Below are positions 1 through 7,497 of a DNA stretch of 35,248 bases, in pieces (positions within the stretch are counted from its first letter, which is position 1; each line of letters begins with the position of its first letter). Position numbers and translations under genes: made by a program. Origin of the DNA: Lentisphaerae bacterium GWF2_45_14. Lineage in GTDB: Bacteria > Verrucomicrobiota > Lentisphaeria > Victivallales > GWF2-45-14. Below the pieces are notes generated by a model, which saw nothing but the letters and a program-made list of their open reading frames with translations, was not told the DNA's origin and did not search any database. The stretch is from positions 1-35,248 of the forward strand of contig MHBG01000020.1 in NCBI GenBank assembly GCA_001804785.1, read 5' to 3'.

Positions 1-152
1 TTAAGAATGAAGCTGGCGCTTCAGAAAGACAAATGCTAATATAACAAGGTAGCGATATGAATTTACCATTTACACAAAATTATAAACAGAGCCATTACTT
101 GACGTTTTCTATTTTTTTTTAAAATATAATCGTAAATCATAACAGTTATCTC

Positions 153-1925
153 CTAGCCCCCCCATATGTCATTTGTTGTAACTTTTGCTTCTGCTTTCCT
201 ATAAAACGTCTTATTTTTCCATTGTATGGTTATATCGGCAATAGCCTTTATATGCCCACTGACATCAGAAAGACTAACTGAATCACTGACATTTATACAA
301 AAATGAGCCTTAAATGTTCCAGTTGCAGTGCCAGCAATACCATAACCCTTAAAAGTCATATTTATCGATTTTATTCCTAAATCTAAACTAGGGTCAAAAC
401 AGAATTTTCCGGGCTGGGAATGAATATTCTCACAATCATCGTCTATCATCTCGTGTTTAAAATCAAAATTTACGCCCATTGTGTTTAGACTAAAATGAAA
501 AGGGAAATTGAGTGATATTCCAAGGCGTGGGAATTTTATCTTAAAATCAACATCAAATCCAGCACCAGCACTTAGTGTTACAACTCCGCTTGTAAGTCTT
601 CGCGAATAGTCTCCTACTATTCCCCCTGGCTTGCAACATTTACATTGGGTTACAGTATAATCATATGAAACTGAGAGGTAAGCCAAGAGGCCACCTCCTA
701 ATTCGCCATGTAGATTGTTGTCCGAACAATCATATAACGTTGCAAGGCCTTCTCTGTCAAGAATATCTATCGGGGCATTTCTGGCAAATGAATATAAATT
801 CCATCCACCATTTTCCTCTATGGGATCTCTATTTATCCATCGTCCTAAATTACTATTGTAGAATCTAAAACCATAGTAGCTAAGTCCAGAAGCATCGACA
901 GATTTTGTACTGAAAGTAAAAGGCAATATTGTACCCGTTAACTGTTCTCCAAAAGGCGAGTAATTGATTTTGTCTTTAATTCGTCCATAGTTATCAAAAG
1001 ATGCAATTACATTACCGTTTCCATCGTAAATATAATCAAATGAAGAGTTATTCGTCATTGAGGCAAGAACTGACCCAATGCCTCCAGCCGCACTAGAACT
1101 TTTAAACATATCCAAACCCAACGTATGATACATAGCGGCTCCGTCTATTTCTCTGGCTTGTTCTACCATGTCATGTAACAAATATCGCGTTGTTTTTGTC
1201 CCTTTTTCATCAATTTCGAGTGTCTCAATTCGCTGGCCAAGTGGATCATAAGAATACTTTACAGTTATATTATTTTTCTTAACTTTCGTCAAGCGGTTCA
1301 AAAGGTCATACTTGTACGAAGCATCAGGGGTCTGAATAAGATTTCCCCATTCATCATATCGGTACCCCTCGGTGATTATCTGATTAAGTTTATTATATGT
1401 CATAGCAATATGGTTAAATTCTAAGCGGTTGCCTATTTTATCATATTCATAAGCATAGATTTTACCATCATTTGCCTTAGCTGAAATTAACTGATTGTAC
1501 TGGTCATAAGCATAATCCCATTTTATATCGTTCACTTCGGCTTTTACTCTGCGATTTAGAGTGTCATATTTATATTTGCACAGCAATTCCCCATTCATTA
1601 CTTTTGATAATAGTCTACCAGCTTTGTCATAAGTATGAACGATATTAGCCTTATCGTTTATAGTCAACGATTCAATACGCCCTTGTTTATTATATTTATA
1701 AATATAGGTTCCTGCCTGGGATGTAACCTTGTTTACTCTATTTAATTCATCGTAAAAATATCTTGTGACAAATTGTTCCGTGCTTCCGTTAAAGGCACAG
1801 GATTTCGAAGATAGCAGCCCCTTTTTGTCATAACTCATTTCACTACTGTCCGGTAAACTTTTTGAAAAATTAGTGTAAACGAGAACTGTTTGTATATTAA
1901 AATCAATCAAAAAACTAATATTCAC
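153..1925 (-). CDS. RHS/YD-repeat protein with RHS core and unknown C-terminal domain (N-terminally shortened)
   Basis: This 590-aa protein carries many YD-type repeats (YDELNRV, YDKAGRL, YDTLNRR, YDPLGQR) over about residues 31-330. An RHS-associated core follows at about 360-394 (GRWINRDPIEENGG, then NLYSFARNAP). The last ~195 residues are a different domain with a Cys cluster (CKCC) and no motif I recognise. In RHS proteins the repeats form a shell around a variable C-terminal toxin or effector. Full-length RHS proteins usually exceed 1000 residues, so this one lacks most of the shell. The start is a GTG with an in-frame TAA five codons upstream, so the frame cannot extend further. No signal peptide is seen. 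The first ~17 residues may come from an insertion-sequence end rather than RHS. The gene is visibly AT-rich compared with the rest of the window. It may be an orphan RHS tip or a decaying gene. A partner immunity gene, if any, would lie beyond the left edge. Confidence 0.85.
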   Translation of the reverse strand: MNISFLIDFNIQTVLVYTNFSKSLPDSSEMSYDKKGLLSSKSCAFNGSTEQFVTRYFYDELNRVNKVTSQAGTYIYKYNKQGRIESLTINDKANIVHTYDKAGRLLSKVMNGELLCKYKYDTLNRRVKAEVNDIKWDYAYDQYNQLISAKANDGKIYAYEYDKIGNRLEFNHIAMTYNKLNQIITEGYRYDEWGNLIQTPDASYKYDLLNRLTKVKKNNITVKYSYDPLGQRIETLEIDEKGTKTTRYLLHDMVEQAREIDGAAMYHTLGLDMFKSSSAAGGIGSVLASMTNNSSFDYIYDGNGNVIASFDNYGRIKDKINYSPFGEQLTGTILPFTFSTKSVDASGLSYYGFRFYNSNLGRWINRDPIEENGGWNLYSFARNAPIDILDREGLATLYDCSDNNLHGELGGGLLAYLSVSYDYTVTQCKCCKPGGIVGDYSRRLTSGVVTLSAGAGFDVDFKIKFPRLGISLNFPFHFSLNTMGVNFDFKHEMIDDDCENIHSQPGKFCFDPSLDLGIKSINMTFKGYGIAGTATGTFKAHFCINVSDSVSLSDVSGHIKAIADITIQWKNKTFYRKAEAKVTTNDIWGG

Positions 1926-1942
1926 GCAGGAACTCGTTTACA
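1874..1942. repeat. 10-bp perfect inverted repeat flanking the RHS/IS junction
   Basis: TGTAAACGAG at 1874-1883 is matched by its exact reverse complement CTCGTTTACA at 1933-1942, separated by 49 bp. The right arm ends directly before the ATG of the transposase remnant. The RHS GTG start lies between the arms. This may be part of the left end of the insertion sequence or a regulatory dyad; which one is inference. Confidence 0.5.
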
Positions 1943-2089
1943 ATGCATTATAATACAATCTTCCAGCAGTTATTCAATTTTTTGCCCCGACATCGTTTTG
2001 AAAAAGCAGTGGAGAATTCCGGAGAAGACCGCTACTGCAAGCATTTCACGGCATGGAAACAATTTTTAACAATCCTTTATGCTCAATAA
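1943..2089 (+). pseudogene. IS4-type transposase remnant (DUF4372 N-terminal domain, truncated)
   Basis: This is a 48-codon reading frame beginning ATG CAT TAT AAT ACA. It encodes NTIFQQLFNFLPRHRFEKAV, then DRYCKHFTAWKQFLTILYAQ and a TAA stop. It matches the start of IS4-family transposases with the DUF4372 domain, which typically begin NT(I/V)FxQLLxxxPRHxFE and continue with an (F/W)xQF-LxAQ segment. Family members are several hundred residues long. Here the frame stops right after the AQ, and I see no catalytic DDE domain downstream before the HAD gene at 2135. An AGGAA lies at 1928-1932, 10 bp before the ATG. The element is clearly broken, and a right end is not visible. It is too short to be transposition-competent. 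Confidence 0.8.
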
Positions 2090-2134
2090 ATAAATATTAA
2101 TGGGTATGAAATAGTCTGGCTAATCCAGGCGGCA

Positions 2135-2773
2135 TCAGAAAGTTTTTATAAAATCGACGAAGCCTGCGAAACTGGCGACTTCGGCATCGGGTTTTTCTTC
2201 TGCCCGCCATCCAAAACCATATTCCGCAAAACATCTTTTCAGACCAGCCCGTCTGCCCGACTCCATGTCGGTATAATTATCGCCCAAAATCCAAGAATTT
2301 ACGGGGGACACGGAGAATTTTCTAACCACGTGGGTCAGTGATTCCGGGTCGGGTTTCAATGCAAAACCAGAATCGCCTCCGATAACAGCGCCGAACAGAT
2401 TCATCAACTTGTGATGCTCCAGAATTTTTTGGCAGGGAATTATGGGTTTATTGGTTATTACGGAAAGGGGCACACCCCATGCATGAAGCTCGGCAAGGCC
2501 TTCGGAGACGCCTTCATAAAGGGTAGTTCTGTCTGTAAGATGCTCCAGGTAATGCTGTTTCATGAGCTGAATCGCCAGCTCTATATCCACACAGGTTCCG
2601 GCGAGCGAACGTTCCACGAGCTTCCGAGTTCCGTTTCCCACATAACTTGTAATGGTCTCGACGGAGAGCTCTTCAAGTCCGAAATCTTTTCTCATTAAAT
2701 TAACGGCGATGGAGAGGTCTTCTCTCGAATCAATAAGGGTCCCGTCAAGATCAAATATTATGCAAAAATCCAC
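2135..2773 (-). CDS. HAD-superfamily hydrolase, phosphoglycolate phosphatase-like
   Basis: At 212 aa this is the usual length for the Gph/PGP-type HAD phosphatases. Motif I is FDLDGTLIDS with nucleophile Asp8 and Asp10. Motif II is VITNK (Thr107). Motif III is Lys140 in LKPDPES. Motif IV is ILGDNYTDMESG (Asp165, Asp169). A helical cap domain lies between about residues 16 and 85. The family dephosphorylates small cytosolic phosphometabolites such as 2-phosphoglycolate; the exact substrate cannot be read from sequence. The start is a GTG, supported by AGGAAAAGG just upstream. The gene is transcribed divergently from the TrmH methyltransferase gene. No operon partner is visible, because its downstream neighbour is the transposase remnant. 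Confidence 0.9.
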   Translation of the reverse strand: MDFCIIFDLDGTLIDSREDLSIAVNLMRKDFGLEELSVETITSYVGNGTRKLVERSLAGTCVDIELAIQLMKQHYLEHLTDRTTLYEGVSEGLAELHAWGVPLSVITNKPIIPCQKILEHHKLMNLFGAVIGGDSGFALKPDPESLTHVVRKFSVSPVNSWILGDNYTDMESGRRAGLKRCFAEYGFGWRAEEKPDAEVASFAGFVDFIKTF

Positions 2774-2844
2774 GGCCTTTTCCTGAAAATATGTTAAATA
2801 AAGTGCGTACTTTAGCCTTTGGTCAGGTTTATTGCAAGGGGTTC

Positions 2845-2872
2845 TTGCCTTTTAGTGTTTCAAACCTATTTT
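2845..2872 (+). promoter_or_regulatory. Candidate sigma-70 promoter for the TrmH-GT4-kinase operon
   Basis: TTGCCT (2845-2850) and TATTTT (2867-2872) are separated by 16 bp, about 30 bp upstream of the chosen ATG at 2905. The location in the divergent intergenic region is sensible, but the match is only moderate. Confidence 0.25.
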
Positions 2873-2904
2873 ATGCTTCCGGGCATATAAAACAGGGCAT
2901 ATTA

Positions 2905-3720
2905 ATGGAGCAGAAACTTACAAGTCTTCAGAATCCGCGAGTCAAGGCCGTGTGCAGGCTTCGGGAGAGGCACGCCAGAGACGCAGAGAAAAAGACGATA
3001 CTCGAGGGCTACAGGGAGCTTACCCGGGCATTTGAGTTCGGAATGAAAATAGAAGAATGCTTCTACTGCCCCGAAATGTTCCTCGGCGAAAACGAGTTTC
3101 CTTTTCTGGAAAAGCTTAAATCATCAGGCATTGAAGTAACGGAAGTCTCAGAGCACATTCTTGAAAAGATGGCCTATCGCGACAGACCGGAAGGGCTTAT
3201 CGCCGTGGCTGTTATGATGGAGAACTCGCTTGACGCTCTGCCGATAGTGAAAAACGGACTTTACCTTATAGCGGAGGCGCTCGAGAAACCGGGGAATCTC
3301 GGCTCTATACTGAGATCGGCGGACGCCGCCGGGGTCGACGGGCTAATCATTTGCGACAGGTGTACTGATATTTATAATCCCAACACCATACGCGCCAGTA
3401 CCGGGGCACTCTTTTCCGTGCCGCTCGCGGAGGCAAATCCCGATGAAGTATTAAATTGGCTCAAGACTAATGGCGTAAAAATACTGGCGGCGACGCCTCA
3501 TACTGATGCTGTTTACAGCGAAACGGATATGACTTGCGCGATAGCGATAGCAGTGGGAGCTGAACAGTACGGGCTGAGTCCGTTCTGGATGGAAAAAGCT
3601 GATCTACAGGTAAAAATACCCATGCTTGGAAAAATCGATTCCCTTAATGTGGCAACAGCGGCGACAATCCTTCTTTATGAGGCTGCGCGCCAGCGGAACT
3701 GGAAACGGTCTCAAAACTAA
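2905..3720 (+). CDS. TrmH/SpoU-family RNA 2'-O-methyltransferase
   Basis: This 271-aa protein has the three SpoU motifs. Motif 1 is EKPGNLGSILRSADAAG (Asn131, Arg137). Motif 2 is GAEQYGL (218-224). Motif 3 is SLNVATAATILLYEAAR (246-262). An N-terminal SpoU substrate-binding domain (about 5-105, SLQNPRVK onward) precedes the knotted methyltransferase fold. Such enzymes transfer a methyl group from S-adenosylmethionine to ribose 2'-OH in rRNA or tRNA; the target position is not predictable here. The frame is open back to 2791. I chose the ATG at 2905 because homology begins there, and an AGGG lies 8 bp upstream. The upstream part would add 38 residues that look unlike the family. The stop codon overlaps the next ATG by one base, so it is co-transcribed with the glycosyltransferase and WaaP-like kinase. 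Confidence 0.9.
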   Translation: MEQKLTSLQNPRVKAVCRLRERHARDAEKKTILEGYRELTRAFEFGMKIEECFYCPEMFLGENEFPFLEKLKSSGIEVTEVSEHILEKMAYRDRPEGLIAVAVMMENSLDALPIVKNGLYLIAEALEKPGNLGSILRSADAAGVDGLIICDRCTDIYNPNTIRASTGALFSVPLAEANPDEVLNWLKTNGVKILAATPHTDAVYSETDMTCAIAIAVGAEQYGLSPFWMEKADLQVKIPMLGKIDSLNVATAATILLYEAARQRNWKRSQN

Positions 3721-4856
3721 TGAATATCGCTCTTATAAGAAAAAGATTCAGTGAAAACGGACAGGGCGGCGGAGCCGAAAAGGTCGCGGCACGCTTCGCT
3801 GCCGAATTCATAAAGAGAGGCCATTCTGTAACCGTTGTTTCCCAATTATTTGATGCAAAGGAAACTGAATCGCTCAGGCACCTAAAGGTCAGGAAAAACA
3901 TTTTGCCTTCCATCTGCGGCACAAGCTCCTTCCACAAAAATGCCCGAAAAGCCCTTACCGGTCACAAGTTTGACATAGTCTACTCGATGTGCAGAACGTA
4001 TCCTGTTGATGTTTTCCGAGTCACGGAGCAGCTCCATTCCGAGTGGCTTAAAGTTGGCTATGGGCCTATGGCGTTTCTCAATCCCAGACACCGGAAAATA
4101 CTTTCCCTTGAGAGAAAAACGTTAAATCCGGCAAATACCCGTCATGTGGTCACCAATTCGGAGCTGGTCCGTGAGCAGATAATCAGAAACTTCGCGTTCC
4201 CTCCCGACAGAATAAGTGTGGTGAGAAACGGCGTTGACAAAAACATATTTTCTCCGGCTCGCTCGCAGGAAGAGCGTTTTGAGTTGAAGAAAGAAGTCGG
4301 TCTTCCGCAGGACAAACTCATTCTGCTTTTCACCGCCGCTAACTTCAGGATAAAAGGACTAGAGGAGGCGATTCGCGCCTGTGCCGCGCTACCGTCGGAA
4401 ATGCAGGAAAAGATTGTTCTTGCCGTTATAGGCGGCGACAGAGCAGAGCCTTATTTGAAAACGGCGTCCGCGCTCGGCTTTGGGAAAAACATTATTTTTA
4501 TTGGAAAAAGCAAGCGCATGAGGGATTTTTATGCGTGTTCGGATCTTCTGCTTTATCCAAGTATGTATGAACCTTTTGCAAATGTCTGCCTTGAGGCGTG
4601 CGCATGCGCATTGCCAGTGCTGACAACGCGGCTTAACGGTTCATCGGAGCTCATACGTGAAGGAGAAAACGGATTTCTAATGAACGATTCCTCTGAAATA
4701 GAAAAAATGACGGCGGCAATATACGGTTTCGCATCGTTTCCCACCGAAAGGCGTGAATCATTTCGGATTGCCGCGCTTGACGCCGTCAGCGATTATTCAT
4801 GGGAAAAACATGCCGCAGAGCTGGAGAAAATTTTCAACAGGCTTATGGACAAATGA
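3720..4856 (+). CDS. GT4-family glycosyltransferase (GT-B fold), probable LPS core or envelope glycan
   Basis: At 378 aa this protein has a two-domain GT-B layout. The N-terminal acceptor domain has a glycine-rich loop, GQGGGAEKVAARFA (residues 14-27). The C-terminal donor domain carries SDLLLYPSMYEPFANVCLEA, whose E-x7-E motif (Glu284 and Glu292) is diagnostic of retaining GT4 enzymes. The sequence resembles WaaG-type LPS core glycosyltransferases. It directly precedes a WaaP-family kinase, the same pairing found in LPS core clusters, so a lipopolysaccharide core or related envelope glycan role is a reasonable inference. Donor and acceptor are unknown. The ATG overlaps the previous stop by 1 bp, and the TGA overlaps the next ATG (ATGA), which suggests translational coupling of all three genes. 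There is no signal peptide or membrane segment, so it acts at the cytoplasmic face of the inner membrane. Confidence 0.88.
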   Translation: MNIALIRKRFSENGQGGGAEKVAARFAAEFIKRGHSVTVVSQLFDAKETESLRHLKVRKNILPSICGTSSFHKNARKALTGHKFDIVYSMCRTYPVDVFRVTEQLHSEWLKVGYGPMAFLNPRHRKILSLERKTLNPANTRHVVTNSELVREQIIRNFAFPPDRISVVRNGVDKNIFSPARSQEERFELKKEVGLPQDKLILLFTAANFRIKGLEEAIRACAALPSEMQEKIVLAVIGGDRAEPYLKTASALGFGKNIIFIGKSKRMRDFYACSDLLLYPSMYEPFANVCLEACACALPVLTTRLNGSSELIREGENGFLMNDSSEIEKMTAAIYGFASFPTERRESFRIAALDAVSDYSWEKHAAELEKIFNRLMDK

Positions 4857-5671
4857 AAATAGAAACTGAGACTTTTGATAATGGACGGCTTTTCGTCAAC
4901 CGCGAGTTTGCCGGTATATTGCGGGATAACAAGCTTACGGACGCATTGTCGATATGGGATGTGTCTAGCGATCCCGTCAAGAAGGTCGTCAAGGAAAGAG
5001 GAACGGAACGGCTTTTTCTCGGCAATGTGGAATTCTACATAAAACGTTGTTCAAGGATTCCGCTGAGGGAAAGAATCAAGTCGGCGCTTTCTCTAAAATT
5101 CAGAAGTTTTGACGCTTTGAACGAGTGGAACGCCCTTCTTCGCTTCCATGAGCTTGGCCTCAACACCATGATTCCGGTCGCGGCAGGCAGGCTTCCGGAA
5201 GGGAAAAGCTTTGTTCTTTCGCTCGGACTCAATGATTACCAAAGGGCCTCTGAAATATTTCCTGAACTTCACGACGACACGAGAAAGAAAGACTTGATAG
5301 GAAAAATAGCGGAGTTGGCTGGCAGAATGCATGCGGCAAATATCGCGCATCAGGATTTTTACCTTGTCCACATGTTCGTGATGAACAAGACGGATAACGT
5401 TTTCCTTATCGACCTTCAGCGCTGTGTAATGGAGCCGAATCTCGGGCGACGCTGGATTGTAAAAGATTTAGGACAGCTTTATTTTTCAGCGTATGACCAT
5501 ATTGACAAAAAAGATATCACACTTTTTATTTCCGCATACAATAGGTGCTTTAAGGACGCAAAACCGCTTGACGATAAAAAGCTTATTGACGAGATATCGC
5601 GAAAGGCATTGAAAATAAAGCTTCATACCGATAAGATAACCAAAAGGCGTGAGGCTTCAGTCGCGACCTGA
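4853..5671 (+). CDS. Lipopolysaccharide kinase (Kdo/WaaP family) protein
   Basis: This 272-aa protein has a protein-kinase-like fold. A VAIK-like lysine sits in FYIKR (Lys64), with a probable alpha-C glutamate at Glu91. The catalytic loop is AHQDFYLVHMF (His166, Asp168), very close to the HRDFYxxH pattern of WaaP/InaA kinases. The metal-binding Asp187 lies in LIDLQR. The family phosphorylates heptose or Kdo of the LPS inner core in the cytosol. The frame is open from 4799, but the ATG at 4853 is preferred: it overlaps the previous stop as ATGA and removes 18 residues that lie wholly inside the preceding gene. The 3' end overlaps the opposing epimerase gene by 15 bp. The sugar substrate is not determinable. 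Confidence 0.87.
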   Translation: MKIETETFDNGRLFVNREFAGILRDNKLTDALSIWDVSSDPVKKVVKERGTERLFLGNVEFYIKRCSRIPLRERIKSALSLKFRSFDALNEWNALLRFHELGLNTMIPVAAGRLPEGKSFVLSLGLNDYQRASEIFPELHDDTRKKDLIGKIAELAGRMHAANIAHQDFYLVHMFVMNKTDNVFLIDLQRCVMEPNLGRRWIVKDLGQLYFSAYDHIDKKDITLFISAYNRCFKDAKPLDDKKLIDEISRKALKIKLHTDKITKRREASVAT

Positions 5672-6628
5672 GCTTCTTATAAACGAAGCGACATCTTCGA
5701 TGATTTGCTCGAGTGATTTTTCAGGCGTCCATCCAATCATCTTCCCGACGGCGCTGATATCAGGTTTCCTGTGAAGCATATCCTCAAAACCCTTTTCGTA
5801 GGCCTTTTCATAGGGGACAGATTCTATACTTGAAGAGCTGCCGAGTTGTTTTATGACAAGCTCCGCGAGCTGGAATATCGTTATCGGCCTCGTGCTTCCT
5901 ATGTTAAACACGCCGCCTATTGCCTTTTCGCACGAAATTAGCGATTTGAGCGCCCTTATGGTATCGCTTACGTGGCAGAAGCAGCGGCTCTGATCGCCCG
6001 AGCCGTAGACCCGAAGCGGTTCATTGCGGAGCGCCTTTGATACAAAGCGCGGAAGCACCATTCCGTAACGGCCCGTCTGCCGGGGCCCCACGGTGTTAAA
6101 AAGCCTCACGACAACTCCCGGCAGCTTCCTGTCGCGGACATAGGCCATCACAAAGAACTCATCGAGCAGCTTACTGCACGCGTAGCTCCAGCGAGAGTTG
6201 CTTGACGGACCAATGAGAAGATCGTCCGTTTCTGTAAAAATTTCTTTCGGTGATTTTCCGTAAACTTCACTTGTGGAGGCGACAAGGATTCTTTTACTGT
6301 GTGCCGATGCCGCCTTGAGGATTCGTTCTGTGCCGTAAACGTTTGTTTCGATAGTTCTTACCGGGTCATGGACGACTAGTTCCACGCCTACCGCCGCGGC
6401 AAGATGGAAGACAGCGTCAGAACTTTTAACCATGCTGTTGAGTTCCTTTGATTCCAGGATATCGGCCTTCACAAATGAGAAGGACGAAGATTCTTTCATT
6501 GCCGCAAGGTTATCTTCGGAACCAGTGGAAAGGTTATCTATTACGGATACGCTGTGTCCGTTCGCAAGAAGCGATTCGGCCAGGTGTGCTCCGATAAAAC
6601 CAGCCCCGCCGGTAATCAAATACCTCAT
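5657..6628 (-). CDS. NAD-dependent epimerase/dehydratase (extended SDR, nucleotide-sugar)
   Basis: This 323-aa extended short-chain dehydrogenase has a dinucleotide-binding GGAGFIG (7-13) and an acidic Asp31 in VIDNLSTG that suits NAD. The catalytic set is Ser/Thr118-120 in STSEVYG, Tyr149 and Lys153 (SYACSK). FNTVGPRQTGRYG and YGSGDQSRCF are typical of the nucleotide-sugar-binding C-terminal lobe. These enzymes convert UDP- or dTDP-sugars, for example GalE epimerases, UXS decarboxylases or 4,6-dehydratases. The sequence does not let me choose the reaction with confidence. It starts at an ATG preceded by GGGGAA, 26 bp after pssA on the same strand, and its last 15 bp overlap the end of the WaaP-like kinase gene. 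It probably supplies an activated sugar for envelope glycans. Confidence 0.88.
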   Translation of the reverse strand: MRYLITGGAGFIGAHLAESLLANGHSVSVIDNLSTGSEDNLAAMKESSSFSFVKADILESKELNSMVKSSDAVFHLAAAVGVELVVHDPVRTIETNVYGTERILKAASAHSKRILVASTSEVYGKSPKEIFTETDDLLIGPSSNSRWSYACSKLLDEFFVMAYVRDRKLPGVVVRLFNTVGPRQTGRYGMVLPRFVSKALRNEPLRVYGSGDQSRCFCHVSDTIRALKSLISCEKAIGGVFNIGSTRPITIFQLAELVIKQLGSSSSIESVPYEKAYEKGFEDMLHRKPDISAVGKMIGWTPEKSLEQIIEDVASFIRSSGRD

Positions 6629-6654
6629 GATAGTTCCCCTTTTTTAAGGCAGGC

Positions 6655-7497
6655 CTATTGAGACGAATGCCCGTTTTTATTTTTGGCTCCGACCCCGCCG
6701 TTCTGCTGGATCAGCCCCACTTTTTTGGCTATTATGGTGAAGGGCCCTGAGACAACGTAGGCATTGATGAGAAGCACCATCACGAGAAATGGGCTGAAAT
6801 ACATCGCGATGAGAATGATAAAGAGAATGAACAGTCTTTTCCTGTTGCGGCGAACAGACATAAGCCAGCGGCCTGCATGCATGTAAGGAATATTGCTTAC
6901 CATAAGACAGCCGAGTACGGCCGCATAGAATGGAAGGATGCGAACTATCTGGCTTATCTCGCCCTTTTGAGAACCATAAAAAATCACAAGACTGCATATG
7001 GCCGCAGCCGCGCCGGGCGAGGGAAGTCCCGAAAATTTTTCGCCGCTTTTCTTTTCAAGCATGGCGTGAACGTTGTAAGTCGCGAGCCTTGAGGCCGCAC
7101 ATCCTATATACACGGCACAGAAACCCCATAGCAGGAAGTATTGGAATGGTCGCATTTCCGCCCTGAGACTATGAGCCATTACCGCGACAATCACGGCCGG
7201 CGCAACTCCGAAAGTCACCATGTCGGCCAGCGAGTCCATCTGGATTCCGTGGATACTGGCGGCATTGAAGAGCCTTGCGGCGAAACCATCAAGCATGTCG
7301 AATATCATCGCGAAGAGAATCAGCCATGCGCTGACTGCAAGGACATCGTAAGTATACGCATCTATGCGGTTGTCGTATACGTGAAGGGTATAAAGCATTG
7401 CCCCGAAACCGCAGAGCGAATTACATATCGTGAGGAGATTGGGCACCTTCTTGAGCCATTTATTATTTTCGAGAAGTACCCTGAAATTCCTCTTCAT
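6655..7497 (-). CDS. pssA: CDP-diacylglycerol--serine O-phosphatidyltransferase
   Basis: This 280-aa membrane protein carries a complete CDP-alcohol phosphatidyltransferase motif, DG-xx-AR-x8-G-xxx-D-xxx-D: Asp70-Gly71, Ala74-Arg75, Gly84, Asp88 and Asp92. About six to eight hydrophobic segments surround it. It makes phosphatidylserine from CDP-diacylglycerol and serine in the inner membrane, and the adjacent psd product decarboxylates it to phosphatidylethanolamine. The ATG overlaps the psd stop codon (ATGA), so the two steps are translationally coupled. The last ~25 residues are polar (GVGAKNKNGH) and probably cytosolic. It is the type II (Bacillus-like) integral membrane PssA, not the phospholipase-D-like E. 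coli enzyme. The psd-pssA order supports the specific assignment over other CDP-alcohol transferases. Confidence 0.93.
   Translation of the reverse strand: MKRNFRVLLENNKWLKKVPNLLTICNSLCGFGAMLYTLHVYDNRIDAYTYDVLAVSAWLILFAMIFDMLDGFAARLFNAASIHGIQMDSLADMVTFGVAPAVIVAVMAHSLRAEMRPFQYFLLWGFCAVYIGCAASRLATYNVHAMLEKKSGEKFSGLPSPGAAAAICSLVIFYGSQKGEISQIVRILPFYAAVLGCLMVSNIPYMHAGRWLMSVRRNRKRLFILFIILIAMYFSPFLVMVLLINAYVVSGPFTIIAKKVGLIQQNGGVGAKNKNGHSSQ

Noticed and set aside
1..39. Open plus-strand frame ending TAA at 37-39 (LRMKLALQKDKC), possibly the tail of a gene entering from the left
   Set aside because: Only 12 codons are visible and nothing in them is recognisable, so no feature was called.
99..130. TTGACG and TATAAT resembling a promoter on the plus strand
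   Set aside because: The spacing is 20 bp and it reads into the 3' end of the RHS gene on the wrong strand; probably chance in AT-rich DNA.
2791..2904. N-terminal extension of the TrmH gene (38 residues)
   Set aside because: The extension is unlike the family and lies over a plausible promoter; ATG 2905 fits homology and ribosome-binding site better.
6677..7166. Long alternative frames on both strands inside pssA
   Set aside because: They are out-of-frame shadows of a gene with a complete CDP-alcohol transferase motif.
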